In this document: piece after piece, positions 36,342 to 45,388 of the stretch
How positions within the stretch are numbered: the stretch's first letter is position 1
Layout of the letters: every line of letters begins with the position of its first letter
Source of the DNA: Burkholderia sp. PAMC 26561
GTDB lineage: Bacteria; Pseudomonadota; Gammaproteobacteria; Burkholderiales; Burkholderiaceae
Length of the DNA: 64,000 nucleotides
Direction of reading: 5' to 3'
Assembly (NCBI RefSeq): GCF_001557535.2
Contig: NZ_CP014309.1
Span: 248,001-312,000, forward strand
The notes under the pieces: model-generated
The model's database searches: none
Seen by the model: only the letters and a program-made list of their open reading frames with translations
What the model was told of the DNA's origin: nothing
Made by a program: the position numbers and the translations under genes

Positions 36342-36428
36342 ATCTGGCGCGAGTAAGTCGAAACTTTTCTGACTTCGCGCGCCTACGGCGATCGAAAGCC
36401 GAACGAAAAGAAAGTCTCACGTAGCGGT

Positions 36429-36448
36429 CACGTTACAACGGTAACGTG
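36429..36448. promoter_or_regulatory. Perfect 8-bp-arm palindrome upstream of phosphodiester glycosidase gene
   Basis: cacgttac and gtaacgtg are perfectly complementary with a 4-base spacer aacg. It lies 52 bp upstream of the ATG at 36500, a likely operator position. The regulator is unknown. Confidence 0.5.
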
Positions 36449-36499
36449 CCGCACGAAACAGGGACCTTTTGATCGTAAACGGCAACGGAGACTAACGAC

Positions 36500-37447
36500 A
36501 TGATGCGTGTTCTTTCCACGACCTCGGCAACGCTCAAGACGCTTGTTATCGCTGGTTTAATAAGCTTCGCAACGGCAAGCGCCCATGCGGAGGTTCCGGA
36601 CCCCACCACTCAGATTACGCAAAGCGGCTTTTCGCCTTTGTATCTCGGCGTCGATATGGAGACGGCAACCGTCCCCTCAAATCCAGCAACGGCCGGTGGC
36701 AAGCCGACGATAAGTCGAGCAAGCGTGGTGCGCATTGACCTGCGTGCACCGGGCGTGAGCGTCGAAACAACTGAGCATAGCGGTCCACTCATGACGACGT
36801 CGGAAACGATTTCGCAATTTGTCGCGCGCACCGATGTCCGGCTTGCTATCAACGCTAACTTCTTCGCGCCGTGCTGCGCCACGACGCCAGAACCAAAGAC
36901 AATTATTGGTCTACTCGTGTCGCACGGACAGGTCGTCAGCCCACTAACCAATGATCCGACACAGAGCGAAGCGGTACTTGCAATCACCCGGCAGGGTCGC
37001 GCGTATATTGCCGAGGCGCCAGCGATTTCTCCGCAAGACCTGAAGCTCATCGATACGGCGGTTGCCGGCTCTGCAATTCTTTTGAAAAACCGCCAGGATA
37101 TCAGCGCTCAAAGTCCCAACGAAGGCGATCCGCTTAATCCTAATCCACGAACGCTGGTCGGACTGTCGCACCAAGGACGTTATCTTTATTTTGTCGTTAT
37201 TGACGGTCGAATCGCGGGCTATTCAACAGGCACAACCAATGCCCAATCGGCGCAGTTGATGATGGCGATTGGTGCTGATGACGCGATCAATCTCGATGGC
37301 GGCGGATCGACGGAACTGGTACGCGCTGACGAGGCAGGGACGGCGTTTATTGTCGATACTCCAAGCGGCGGTGCAGAGCGACTCGACGCATCGGCGATTG
37401 GCGTACATGCTTTTAGGTTACCAAAGCTGCCAGACTTGCCGTTCTGA
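36500..37447 (+). CDS. Phosphodiester glycosidase family protein (NAGPA domain), exported
   Basis: The 315-residue product has a Sec signal peptide (MMRVLSTTSATLKTLVIAGL then ISFATASAHA, cleavage after AHA). The NAGPA hallmark residues follow: LAINANFFAPCC and, near the end, IGADDAINLDGGGSTELVRA. Such proteins are found in exopolysaccharide loci and in phage/prophage wall genes. It would act in the periplasm or outside on sugar phosphodiesters. ATG 36500 follows ACGGAGA. No exopolysaccharide genes are adjacent. Confidence 0.88.
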   Translation: MMRVLSTTSATLKTLVIAGLISFATASAHAEVPDPTTQITQSGFSPLYLGVDMETATVPSNPATAGGKPTISRASVVRIDLRAPGVSVETTEHSGPLMTTSETISQFVARTDVRLAINANFFAPCCATTPEPKTIIGLLVSHGQVVSPLTNDPTQSEAVLAITRQGRAYIAEAPAISPQDLKLIDTAVAGSAILLKNRQDISAQSPNEGDPLNPNPRTLVGLSHQGRYLYFVVIDGRIAGYSTGTTNAQSAQLMMAIGADDAINLDGGGSTELVRADEAGTAFIVDTPSGGAERLDASAIGVHAFRLPKLPDLPF

Positions 37448-38229
37448 TACGGAGCAACGATCGGTAACGTTAGCAGACCGCTTGAACTTGACACAAAAAT
37501 GAATGCATAAGTCCTAGACGCAGCAAGCATGTTGACCAACGACCCGGCAGGGCATCAGAGAATGGCTTCTTGGGTGCGGGAAGTTCCCTCTGAACCGCGC
37601 CATTTGAAGGGCCGAGCTTCGTCCGAAAGCTGTCATTTGTCAGATGAGGTGGCGAACGACAGAGGCGGCCGACTTTTACCCGACGTAAACCGGACAATTA
37701 CAGCATAGCCCTACCAAACATCGTCGGACCGGGTCCGGCCAGTAGCTGCCGGCCACACGTGTCGTCGCTCGGACATTCCAACGTCCGCCTCACTCCGTGA
37801 CCGGTCATCCAATCGTATATGACTCACGCTCCGTCTTTGGCTGAAACGCTCGACCGCGGAAAGGTTTCTGGATGGTGACTATCGCGATAGTGGCGGATGA
37901 AGGTGATCCTGATCCTACCCACCAGCCGTATTAGTTGTTTTTCAGACAGATCTTCGTCGAAGGCGGTCGCGCGACGCTTGAAGTTCGCCCAGAAGCCGGG
38001 GCTCTCCAGTCGAAAGCCTCAGAGCATCCGTTGTTCCCATGTCATCGTCGGCTATCGCTCCATCTCTGAGGCCGCTCGCTAAGAATTGGCAGTCGGAGCG
38101 GACGATTCAATTTCTGATCAGTATTGTTGCGCAGGTTGTAGTAGCCCAGGAGGCGTCTAGTCGTTAATATTACGATCGAACCCTTTGTGAGAAAGGAATG
38201 CGAGCTTCAATTCGGGTGAGTCTCCAACT
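37448..38229. other. Gene-poor stretch
   Basis: About 780 bases without a convincing gene. It contains ctcggacattccaacgtcc near 37770, similar to ctcggacattcagatgtcg near 43028, so a short dispersed element is possible. Basic open frames here look spurious. Confidence 0.5.
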
Positions 38230-38637
38230 ATGAATAAATCGCATCACCTACTGCCGGATATGGAAGCTCATCTTCTTTGTTATGTGGTAGTGAGCGCTTT
38301 GACGTCGCACGCTCTAACCGACAATTGGAGTGTCGAACATTCGGTCGAGTCTATTCGTATTTGGCTGACAAGGAATCGGCAGTCAGCGAATTGGCTTCAA
38401 CGTGTGTGTCTTGGACAGTTCGCATTTAAGCTTGCTCGCGAGCAGATCGCTGCGAGAAGACGGATTGCTCACCGTGATATTGCAACGCTTTTCACTCATG
38501 AAATGATGCCGAACTATCGAAATCCGAAAGTTCGGCAGATCTGGCAACTTTGCCGCAATGCGCTCAACGAAAGAAATAGACTTCGGGATTTCTCGGCGAG
38601 GACCGGTGACCATGACTCTGATCCGCACGCGGTCTAA
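38230..38637 (+). CDS. Hypothetical protein, paralogue of 13365-13790
   Basis: 135 residues from ATG 38230. Core segments are SALTSHALTDNWSVEHSVES, IRIWLTRNRQSANWLQRVCL and GQFAFKLAREQIAARRRIAH. Order and spacing of conserved W, H, ES, WL and GQ match the protein at 13365-13790. The C-terminal tail is basic. The family is unrecognised; the two copies may be an accessory gene family of this replicon. From 38638 to 38939 no gene is visible. Confidence 0.6.
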   Translation: MNKSHHLLPDMEAHLLCYVVVSALTSHALTDNWSVEHSVESIRIWLTRNRQSANWLQRVCLGQFAFKLAREQIAARRRIAHRDIATLFTHEMMPNYRNPKVRQIWQLCRNALNERNRLRDFSARTGDHDSDPHAV

Positions 38638-38939
38638 CTTGGCGGCCTGGCGACAATTCCATTGGCTGCTGACATGAACTACCGCAACACTGCCACAGCG
38701 TCTTGAGTTCTACGACTGGGTACATACCGGGAAGTCTGCAAAGAAAGTTTTTGCGAGACCGTTCCGACTTCGCGCTCGTTGCATTTTTTCGATTTGATGC
38801 TTGACTAGCACGCCCTGGCGCTCCTCTCCTCCAAGCTGAACGTCAGTTACAAAAACGCCTCGGATCAGAGCGACCCGTACGCGGAGCTTGCATTATTCGC
38901 AGCATCAGCTATCACACTAGCTTGATCGGGAGGTGTGGT

Positions 38940-40541
38940 ATGCGACCCGCGACCCATATGCGCCCCCGACCGGACACATCGTCGACTGCGGTTCAGTACG
39001 TGCGTATGTCCACGGACCTGCAACGCGACTCGCCCACCAACCAAAAGGAGGTACTTGCGCGGTACGCCACAATACACGGCATTCATATCGCAGCAACATA
39101 CGAGGACTATGGCAAGAGCGGGCTCTCGATGAGAAATCGTCCCGCGTTAGCTCGCCTCTTACAAGATGTACTCGATGAGAAGCGCATCTTCAGTGTGCTC
39201 TTGGTGTACGACGTATCGCGCTGGGGGCGCTTTCAAGATGTGGATGAAAGCGCGCACTATGAGTATGTGTGTCGACGTGCCGGCGTGCGTGTTGTTTATT
39301 GTGCCGAACCGTTCGAGAATGACAACAGCGCATCTTCGAACATCATGAAGACGCTTAAGCGCGCAATGGCTGGCGAGTACAGCCGCGAGCTCTCGTTGAA
39401 AGTGTTTTTGGGGCAGTGCCGCGGCACGCGCGAGGGATTCAGGCAAGGTGCCGCCGCGGGCTATGCACTTCAACGGGTGCTTGTCGATTTCAACGGCAAT
39501 GTGAAAGGGCCGTTGCACAACGGGGAACGGAAAAACCTTCAGAGCGACCATGTCGTGATCGTGCCAGGTCCTGCACACGAAGTTGCATTGGTGCGACGCG
39601 TCTACGAATGGTTCCTGACGGAAAACTTGAGTCCAACCCGTATTGCTAAAAGGCTAAACGATTTCGGTCTTCGGACCGACTTAAATCGCCGATGGCTCAA
39701 GGATGCGGTCACTCGTCTGCTGACGAGCGAAAAGTATGCGGGCAACAACGTTTATAACCGAACTTCGGTGAGGCTACACACACCGAGAGTGAAGAATCCG
39801 CCGGAGCAATGGGTGCGAGCGGTGGGCGTATTCGAGCCGGTCGTCGATCGCGCGACATTCGATGCTGTGCAACTGCGCCTCGATAGCCGAACGCATTTGA
39901 TGCCAGACGACGATCTTCTTGTCAAACTCGTGGCGCTGCATGAAAAAATCGGCAAGGTAACAGCCAAGGCCATTACCGCCGACCGTTCGCTCCCAGGAGT
40001 CCAGACCTACAGGAAACGGTTTGGCAGCTTGACTGAAGTTTATCGAACGATCGGCTTTGACAATGGGCACGACTATGGGTTTTTACGCGTTCTACGGGCG
40101 GCAAAAATTCTCCACAGCCGACTGTCCGATACTGTCATAGCAACGCTGAGGGACGCAGGCCATGAGGTGCATCATTCACTGGACAAAACCCTGCTTTGCG
40201 TCGACAACGAGATTCGGATAAGGCTTAACGTTCGCCCGGCGACGCGCACCCTCTACAAGCCGGTGCGATGGATCATCAAATGGCCTGAACTCCATCCGCC
40301 GGTCGACATCCTGGTGCTCGCCCGTGTTGACCGATTCGCCGTGAATTTTATCGATTTTTTCGTACTGCCCAGGGGCAGCTTGGGACCGCAGAAGCAGACT
40401 GAGCTGACGGAGAAGCCTAACCCTCAACTTGAAATGTTTCGTTATTCTGATTTAAAAATCTTGCTCGAACTTACGGCTCGAGTTTCTTTGGAGGTTTTTC
40501 GTGAACCCGGAAACGCGGCAAATAATTACCGTCCCGATTGA
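38940..40541 (+). CDS. Serine recombinase (resolvase/recombinase family)
   Basis: The start is ATG 38940, preceded by GGGAGGT; an in-frame TTG at 38922 is less likely. The 533-residue protein has a resolvase catalytic domain: AVQYVRMSTDLQRDSPTNQK (nucleophile Ser in RMST), VLLVYDVSRWGRFQDVDES and NDNSASSNIMKTLKRAMAGE. A recombinase domain follows (VPGPAHEVALVRRVYEWFLT, LTSEKYAGNNVYNRTS) and then a long C-terminal region without zinc cysteines (from about residue 330). Large serine recombinases cut and rejoin DNA at att-like sites. The gene end overlaps the next gene by 41 nt. Confidence 0.88.
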   Translation: MRPATHMRPRPDTSSTAVQYVRMSTDLQRDSPTNQKEVLARYATIHGIHIAATYEDYGKSGLSMRNRPALARLLQDVLDEKRIFSVLLVYDVSRWGRFQDVDESAHYEYVCRRAGVRVVYCAEPFENDNSASSNIMKTLKRAMAGEYSRELSLKVFLGQCRGTREGFRQGAAAGYALQRVLVDFNGNVKGPLHNGERKNLQSDHVVIVPGPAHEVALVRRVYEWFLTENLSPTRIAKRLNDFGLRTDLNRRWLKDAVTRLLTSEKYAGNNVYNRTSVRLHTPRVKNPPEQWVRAVGVFEPVVDRATFDAVQLRLDSRTHLMPDDDLLVKLVALHEKIGKVTAKAITADRSLPGVQTYRKRFGSLTEVYRTIGFDNGHDYGFLRVLRAAKILHSRLSDTVIATLRDAGHEVHHSLDKTLLCVDNEIRIRLNVRPATRTLYKPVRWIIKWPELHPPVDILVLARVDRFAVNFIDFFVLPRGSLGPQKQTELTEKPNPQLEMFRYSDLKILLELTARVSLEVFREPGNAANNYRPD

Positions 40542-41391
40542 CAGCATTACGATTCTCAATCCGCGAGCTCGAAGCAAGGTCAAGCACCAGGAAATCATAG
40601 ACAGCATTGCGGCTGTCGGATTGAAGCGACCCATTACGGTCAGCTTGCGTTCAACCGACGACGGGTACAGCACGTACAACCTCGTGTGTGGGCAGGGACG
40701 TATTGAGGCGCTCCGGCTGCTTGGTTATTTGGAGGCGCCAGCGTTTATCGTTGAAGGCGATGAACAAGGATGCCTGGTGCGCAGCCTTGTAGAAAATGTC
40801 GCGAGACGCAATCACTCGGCTGCCGAACTTCTCGCCGCCGTTCAGACGCTACGCCAAGCGGGGTGTTCAGACAAAGATCTCGCAATCAAGGTCGGCGTTT
40901 CGGTGAATTACCTTCAGGACTTGCTCGTGCTTGTCGAGTCCGGGGAAGAGCGCCTGCTGGCAGCGGTTGAGAACGGTACGATCCCGCTGCGGCTTGCCAT
41001 TCACATCTCAAAAGCCTCGGATTTGGACGTGCAACGCGCGTTAGCCGATGCCTATGCCGATGGGACGCTCAAGGGTCGGCAGATCGTAGTGGTGCAGCGC
41101 CTTGTTCAGCGCCGGGCCTGCGCCGGTCCCGGACGATCCAAGCACGGGTCTAGCTCGGTTGAGTCTAAAGCACTGACGCCTGAACGCCTACGAAGAATGT
41201 ATATCAAGGAGGCCGGGAAGCAACGGCTGCTTGTTAAGAAAGCTGAACTTGTTCAAACGCGTCTGTTATTCATTGTCGCAGCTTTAAAGGATCTCCTCTC
41301 GAACAGGGATTTCGTTGCGCTTCTCGCTAGCAAGGGGCTAACGACGATTCCGCGCGCATTGCAGGAACGGCTCGGTCGGGAGATGTCATGA
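40501..41391 (+). CDS. RepB/ParB-like protein (first of pair)
   Basis: GTG 40501 is preceded by GGAGG. The 296-residue product has a ParB N-terminal fold: VPIDSITILNPRARSKVKHQ, NLVCGQGRIEALRLLGYLEA (GxxR-like box) and LVRSLVENVARRNHSAAELL, then a HTH region (CSDKDLAIKVGVSVNYLQDL) and a RepB-type C-terminal part (GEERLLAAVENGTIPLRLAI). Similar proteins partition plasmids, but no ParA accompanies it. It overlaps the recombinase by 41 nt and the second RepB-like gene by 4 nt, so all three are one transcript. Confidence 0.85.
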   Translation: MNPETRQIITVPIDSITILNPRARSKVKHQEIIDSIAAVGLKRPITVSLRSTDDGYSTYNLVCGQGRIEALRLLGYLEAPAFIVEGDEQGCLVRSLVENVARRNHSAAELLAAVQTLRQAGCSDKDLAIKVGVSVNYLQDLLVLVESGEERLLAAVENGTIPLRLAIHISKASDLDVQRALADAYADGTLKGRQIVVVQRLVQRRACAGPGRSKHGSSSVESKALTPERLRRMYIKEAGKQRLLVKKAELVQTRLLFIVAALKDLLSNRDFVALLASKGLTTIPRALQERLGREMS

Positions 41392-42353
41392 ACCCATATC
41401 AAAACCCGACCGGCGTTGGGGTTAAAACGGCGTTCGCGTGCAGTGCCGTGACACTTAAGCTTAAGTCCCTTCGAATCGCCAAGCCGTTGCCGCAGCAGGC
41501 ATTGGTCAGTAGGAAGTTTTTTCAGGTACTCGCTTCTATCGCCGCCGTCGGCTTGGTTGAACCGGTCGTCGTCACGGCAGCGGGCGAGCCGTCTAATTTG
41601 TATAGAGTTCTCGATGGCCGGCTTCGGCTTGAAGCCTTACGGCGACTCGATATGGAAGAAGCACTTTGCCTCATCACGACTGATGACGAGGCGTACACCT
41701 ACAACAAGCACGTCAGTCATCTTTCTCAGGCTCAAGATGCCCGGATGATTGCGAAAGCGCTCGCACACGGCGTGTCACGTGAGCACCTTGCAACCGTTCT
41801 GGGTATTGGACCGGGGACAGTGCGCCAGAAGCAAATGTTGTTGACTGGGATCTGTCGAGAAGCACAAGCGCTTCTTGCCGATAAGACTTGTCCAGGTGCC
41901 ACTTTTGCGGCGCTTAAGGCGATGCGTCCGACCCGTCAGATTGAAGCCGCGGAACTGATGTGCGGGCAGGGCAACTTCGCATCCTCCTTTGCGAAAGCAA
42001 TCTTGGCAGCGACGCCCCCCGAATTGCTTGAGCTGCATCGCCCCGGGAAACGAAAAGTCACGAATGATCTATCCGCGCAACTTGCGCGACTCGAAAAAGA
42101 GCTCGCCATCCTCCAAGCTCAGGTCAGCGTTACCGAAGAAGGATATGGAATCGATCATCTTCATCTTTCAGTGGCTACGAGCTACATTGCAAGCCTCATG
42201 CGGGAGGAAGCAGTGTCGTCTTGGTTAACACGGGTTTATCCCGAATATTCGGTTCACTTCCAATCGGTCGTGAACGAAGTCGAAGTGACAAACGGGCCGC
42301 GGAAAGCGGTCAAGTTACCGTTTCTACGCATGCACGCAACGGATGTGGTGTGA
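41388..42353 (+). CDS. RepB/ParB-like protein (second of pair)
   Basis: 321 residues from ATG 41388, coupled to the previous gene by an ATGA overlap. ParB-type fold features: SLRIAKPLPQQALVSRKFFQ, YRVLDGRLRLEALRRLDMEE. The C-terminal PF07506-like signature is clear: DKTCPGATFAALKAMRPTRQ then IEAAELMCGQGNFASSFAKA. A coiled-coil-like segment (LARLEKELAILQAQ) is near the end. It differs from the first RepB in sequence, so the pair probably acts as two different partners. No ParA is near. Confidence 0.82.
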   Translation: MNPYQNPTGVGVKTAFACSAVTLKLKSLRIAKPLPQQALVSRKFFQVLASIAAVGLVEPVVVTAAGEPSNLYRVLDGRLRLEALRRLDMEEALCLITTDDEAYTYNKHVSHLSQAQDARMIAKALAHGVSREHLATVLGIGPGTVRQKQMLLTGICREAQALLADKTCPGATFAALKAMRPTRQIEAAELMCGQGNFASSFAKAILAATPPELLELHRPGKRKVTNDLSAQLARLEKELAILQAQVSVTEEGYGIDHLHLSVATSYIASLMREEAVSSWLTRVYPEYSVHFQSVVNEVEVTNGPRKAVKLPFLRMHATDVV

Positions 42354-43106
42354 CTAATCCCAGAAATAGGTCGGATAGGCAACAGTTGCGCCCGTCGCAG
42401 CGGTGGCGAATGGCAAACCGAACGGGGTCCGATACTTCGATTTACTGGTGTGCCCGCCTTCGCAGTGACATGTACCTGTAGGAGTAAAATTGCTATTGTC
42501 GGAGGATGACTGTCCGTGAGCATGATGTCATCGAATCGCAGGCGTTCCAACACCGATCATCAGCTTGAAAAAACAGATAGACGCCATTGAGCCAGCTGGC
42601 AACTCACGATGATCGCGAAATTTCGGCGCCTTCAACGGCGAAGGACTGGTAGGGGTCGCCGCATTTGGACGCGAAAACCTTCGATAGTTAAGCCACAAAG
42701 CCTTCGTATGGGGCGTTTATGGAGCGCCCGATATGAGAGGGTAAGGCATTAGCAGAATGCTTATTGCGAAAGCGCTGGATTTCGCGCGATCTGTGCCGGG
42801 CGTCACACAGGCAAACGTAGCGGCCAACGCGAGAAGTACGGCCGCGATCAAGATCAACATGCCGCTAGGATTCCGGGAGTTCCGGTTGGAGCGAAACTTT
42901 TTGAAGATTAGGGAGACATGTATGACGAGGTTCATATGTCACTGCAGTTCGCGGGCTAGGCCGCGTATCGGAACGGTCGCAGCAGGCGGGGACCGGCCAT
43001 GAAGCGTCATTCGCCCGCACCGTTGCTCGGACATTCAGATGTCGGATCCACCCAGCAAGCGGCCATTCAATTCGCGATTGTGAAGGCAGATGATTTCATC
43101 CAATGT
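42354..43106. other. Gene-poor stretch after the recombinase-RepB operon
   Basis: About 750 bases with no convincing gene. A 72-codon minus frame at 42717-42935 has a hydrophobic run (MLILIAAVLLALAATFAC) and might be a membrane or lipoprotein peptide, but has no ribosome-binding support. This is where a boundary of the neighbouring element could lie. Confidence 0.4.
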
Positions 43107-43735
43107 CTACGCCCCTCCCGCCTTCATGAGAATCTGCTTGAGCATCTCTGGAACGGCTCCTTGCGCCTCAAGCGTCGCGGTCCGGTAGGCATACTGATTC
43201 TTTGCGAGCAGGACTCCGGCAGCGGCCTCAATCGCCGCACACGACGTGACCCACTCCGTCCAGTTGGACTCTAGGTAGGTCTCAAGGTGGTCGCTCAGGG
43301 TCGCGACACGATCGCCGACCTGTTCTGATGGGAAATCAACCTCGGTCTCACCGAGGTACTTCAACAGCCGCCGGTTCTCTGTCGAAAACTTCGTGCGCTC
43401 GCCATCTATAGCGGTCTGATTTTTACCCGCAGCGTTGGCCCGCACCTCGAAGGCGCTGTCTCCGTCGAAGAGTACGTAGGTCGGAATCCCGAGGCAGGTA
43501 AGGATGGCATGAGCAAGTGGGATTCCACCCTTGCCCCCACCCGGAACAATCGACAGTCCTTGGGATTCGAGACGCCCCACCGCGTCCCGATCGCCGATGC
43601 CGTAGAACACGGCCGCCTCTGTATCGCCCTCGACCAGCAGCACATGCGCTGCGAACAATGCGACCGAGAGGCGATTCGTGACGACGCCATCGAGTTGACG
43701 GCTAACCTGGTCAGCATCTACCCCCCTGCGTCACA
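43107..43735 (-). pseudogene. C-terminal TOPRIM part of an OLD-family nuclease
   Basis: The minus frame from just inside the IS3 junction carries RLSVALFAAHVLLVEGDTEA (TOPRIM Glu in LLVEGDTE), IVPGGGKGGIPLAHAILTCL and YVLFDGDSAFE (TOPRIM DxD), with a helical C-terminus (TLSDHLETYLESNWTEW). This is the TOPRIM half of OLD-type ATPase-nucleases, which act as anti-phage factors in class-2 gene pairs. The ATPase N-terminal half is missing: a stop precedes the frame at 43733, next to the IS3-family element. The remnant cannot work alone. Confidence 0.7.
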
Positions 43736-43787
43736 CTAGATGTCGCCTCTGAATTTTCTTAATCCGAAGAACTCAGAGGTGCAGGTT

Positions 43788-44288
43788 GTGAATGCCAAAC
43801 AGACGTATTCTGTCGAATTCAGGGAGCAGGCGCTGGCAAAGGTCCTGCAACGCGGCAACCGGTCCGTAGGAACGGTTGCCGCGGAACTGAACATGAACGT
43901 ATTAACTTTGAGGAAGTGGATCCGCGTGTCTAACGCCGCAAACCGCAACCCGGGGCCAGTCGATGCACGACGCCCGGAAGATTGGTCCTTGGAAGAGCGC
44001 CTGCTGGCATTGCAGCAGAGCCATGGACTGAGCGACGAGGCACTAAGCGCGTGGTGCCGTGAACGTGGCTTGTTTGTTCATCATCTGGACCAGTGGCGCG
44101 CCCAGTTTTGCTCGGCCGGCACCGCGAGCAGCGCACGTGCAAACGCTCCAGAACTGCGCGAGCTGAAACAGGCCAATGCGCAGCTGCAGCGCGAATTGAA
44201 ACGCAAGGAAAAGGCTTTAGCGGAGGCGGCCGCGTTGCTGATACTTTCAAAAAAGTACCAGGCGCTGTTCGGGGACGAGGACGAATGA
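43788..44288 (+). CDS. IS3-family OrfA (HTH transposase subunit)
   Basis: Start taken at GTG 43788 (VNAKQTYSVEFREQALAKVL), because ATG 43740 lies inside the terminal repeat. The HTH is RSVGTVAAELNMNVLTLRKW, and a second HTH-like region is near LSDEALSAWCRERGLFVHHL. The C-terminus is a leucine-zipper coiled coil (ELKQANAQLQRELKRKEKAL). It ends overlapping orfB by 4 nt (ATGA), where a frameshift or re-initiation could make the OrfAB fusion. Confidence 0.85.
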   Translation: MNAKQTYSVEFREQALAKVLQRGNRSVGTVAAELNMNVLTLRKWIRVSNAANRNPGPVDARRPEDWSLEERLLALQQSHGLSDEALSAWCRERGLFVHHLDQWRAQFCSAGTASSARANAPELRELKQANAQLQRELKRKEKALAEAAALLILSKKYQALFGDEDE

Positions 44289-45364
44289 GCTCCCCCGAAG
44301 AGCGTGCGACATTGCAGGAGCTGATCGGCAAGGCGACTACAGCCGGGGCTCGTCAGGCACGCGCATGTGCTGTGCTCGGGCTAAGCGCGCGCACCGTGCA
44401 GCGCTGGCAAGGCGGCGGTCCTGAAGCAGTGGATGGGCGCGCCTTACGCCATCATGATGCTGTTCACAAGCTGTCGACCGATGAGCGCGCTGAACTGCTG
44501 GCGGTGGCCAACTCTGTCGAATTCGCTCATCTGCCACCGAGCCAAATCGTCCCTCGATTGGCCGACCAGGGCCGCTACATCGCCTCAGAATCGACGTTCT
44601 ACCGGGTGCTGCGTGAAGAGAAACAGCTTGCTCATCGGCGCAGTGAACAACCAGCGCGCGCCCGCAGCAAGCCTCGCGCAGTTTGTGCCGACGAGCCCAA
44701 TCAATTGTTCAGCTGGGATATCACTTACCTGCCGACGACAGTTCGCGGGCAGTATTTCTATCTCTATCTGTTCATGGACGTATTCAGTCGGATGGTCGTC
44801 GGCTGGCAGGTCTACGCTGAAGAGAGCAGCGCCCAGGCCAGCGAGCTTCTGAAGGACCTATGTGCACGTGAAGCGATCAAACCGGGTCAGGTGATTTTGC
44901 ATTCGGATAACGGCGGCCCAATGAAGGGTGCCACGATGCTCGCCACCCTGCAGGCTCTGGGTGTCATGCCGTCATTGAGTCGACCGGGCGTGAGCAACGA
45001 CAACCCGTTCTCGGAATCGTTGTTCAAAACACTGAAGTATCGGCCGGCCTATCCTCTGCAGGCGTTCGACACTCTATTTGCCGCGCGCGCTTGGGTCACC
45101 GTGTTGGTGCGCTGGTATAACCACGAACATCGTCACAGCGCGATCCGTTTCGTCACGCCTGCCCAACGGCACGCCAACCTCGACCAGCAGATCCTCGATC
45201 GCCGCGCGATGCTCTACGAGGCGGCAAAGCAGCGCAACCCGCTACGATGGAAAGGCCCCACTCGAAACTGGAAGCGCGTAAAAACGGTCCATCTGAATCC
45301 CGATCAGATAGACAACTTCGAACCCATCAAACGCGACCACCGACAGGAGCAAAAAGCCGCCTAA
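44285..45364 (+). CDS. IS3-family OrfB transposase (DDE)
   Basis: About 359 residues from ATG 44285. The integrase core has the DDE triad: SWDITYLPTTVRGQYFYLYL (first Asp), ILHSDNGGPMKGATM (second Asp) and NPFSESLFKTLKY (Glu). The N-terminal HTH is ARACAVLGLSARTVQRWQGG. The frame is intact and the C-terminal AVRWYNHEHRHSAIR-like segment is typical of this family. The element could be active. Confidence 0.92.
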   Translation: MSSPEERATLQELIGKATTAGARQARACAVLGLSARTVQRWQGGGPEAVDGRALRHHDAVHKLSTDERAELLAVANSVEFAHLPPSQIVPRLADQGRYIASESTFYRVLREEKQLAHRRSEQPARARSKPRAVCADEPNQLFSWDITYLPTTVRGQYFYLYLFMDVFSRMVVGWQVYAEESSAQASELLKDLCAREAIKPGQVILHSDNGGPMKGATMLATLQALGVMPSLSRPGVSNDNPFSESLFKTLKYRPAYPLQAFDTLFAARAWVTVLVRWYNHEHRHSAIRFVTPAQRHANLDQQILDRRAMLYEAAKQRNPLRWKGPTRNWKRVKTVHLNPDQIDNFEPIKRDHRQEQKAA

Positions 45365-45388
45365 ATCTAATCGTTGAGGCGACATCTA

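Larger units (their letters stand above)
43737..45388 (+). mobile_element. IS3-family insertion sequence, complete
   Basis: A 13-base inverted repeat (tagatgtcgcctc at 43737-43749, complement ending at 45388) bounds 1,652 bp with two overlapping transposase genes, the layout of IS3-family elements. The flanks differ (tcacac left, gcttga right), so no short target duplication is seen. The left neighbour is a truncated OLD-type gene and the right neighbour a truncated IS630 transposase. This fits a deletion or rearrangement formed at the element. Confidence 0.85.

Noticed and set aside
37470..38082. Frames in the gap after the phosphodiester glycosidase
   Set aside because: Basic, short and without ribosome-binding sites; judged as chance.
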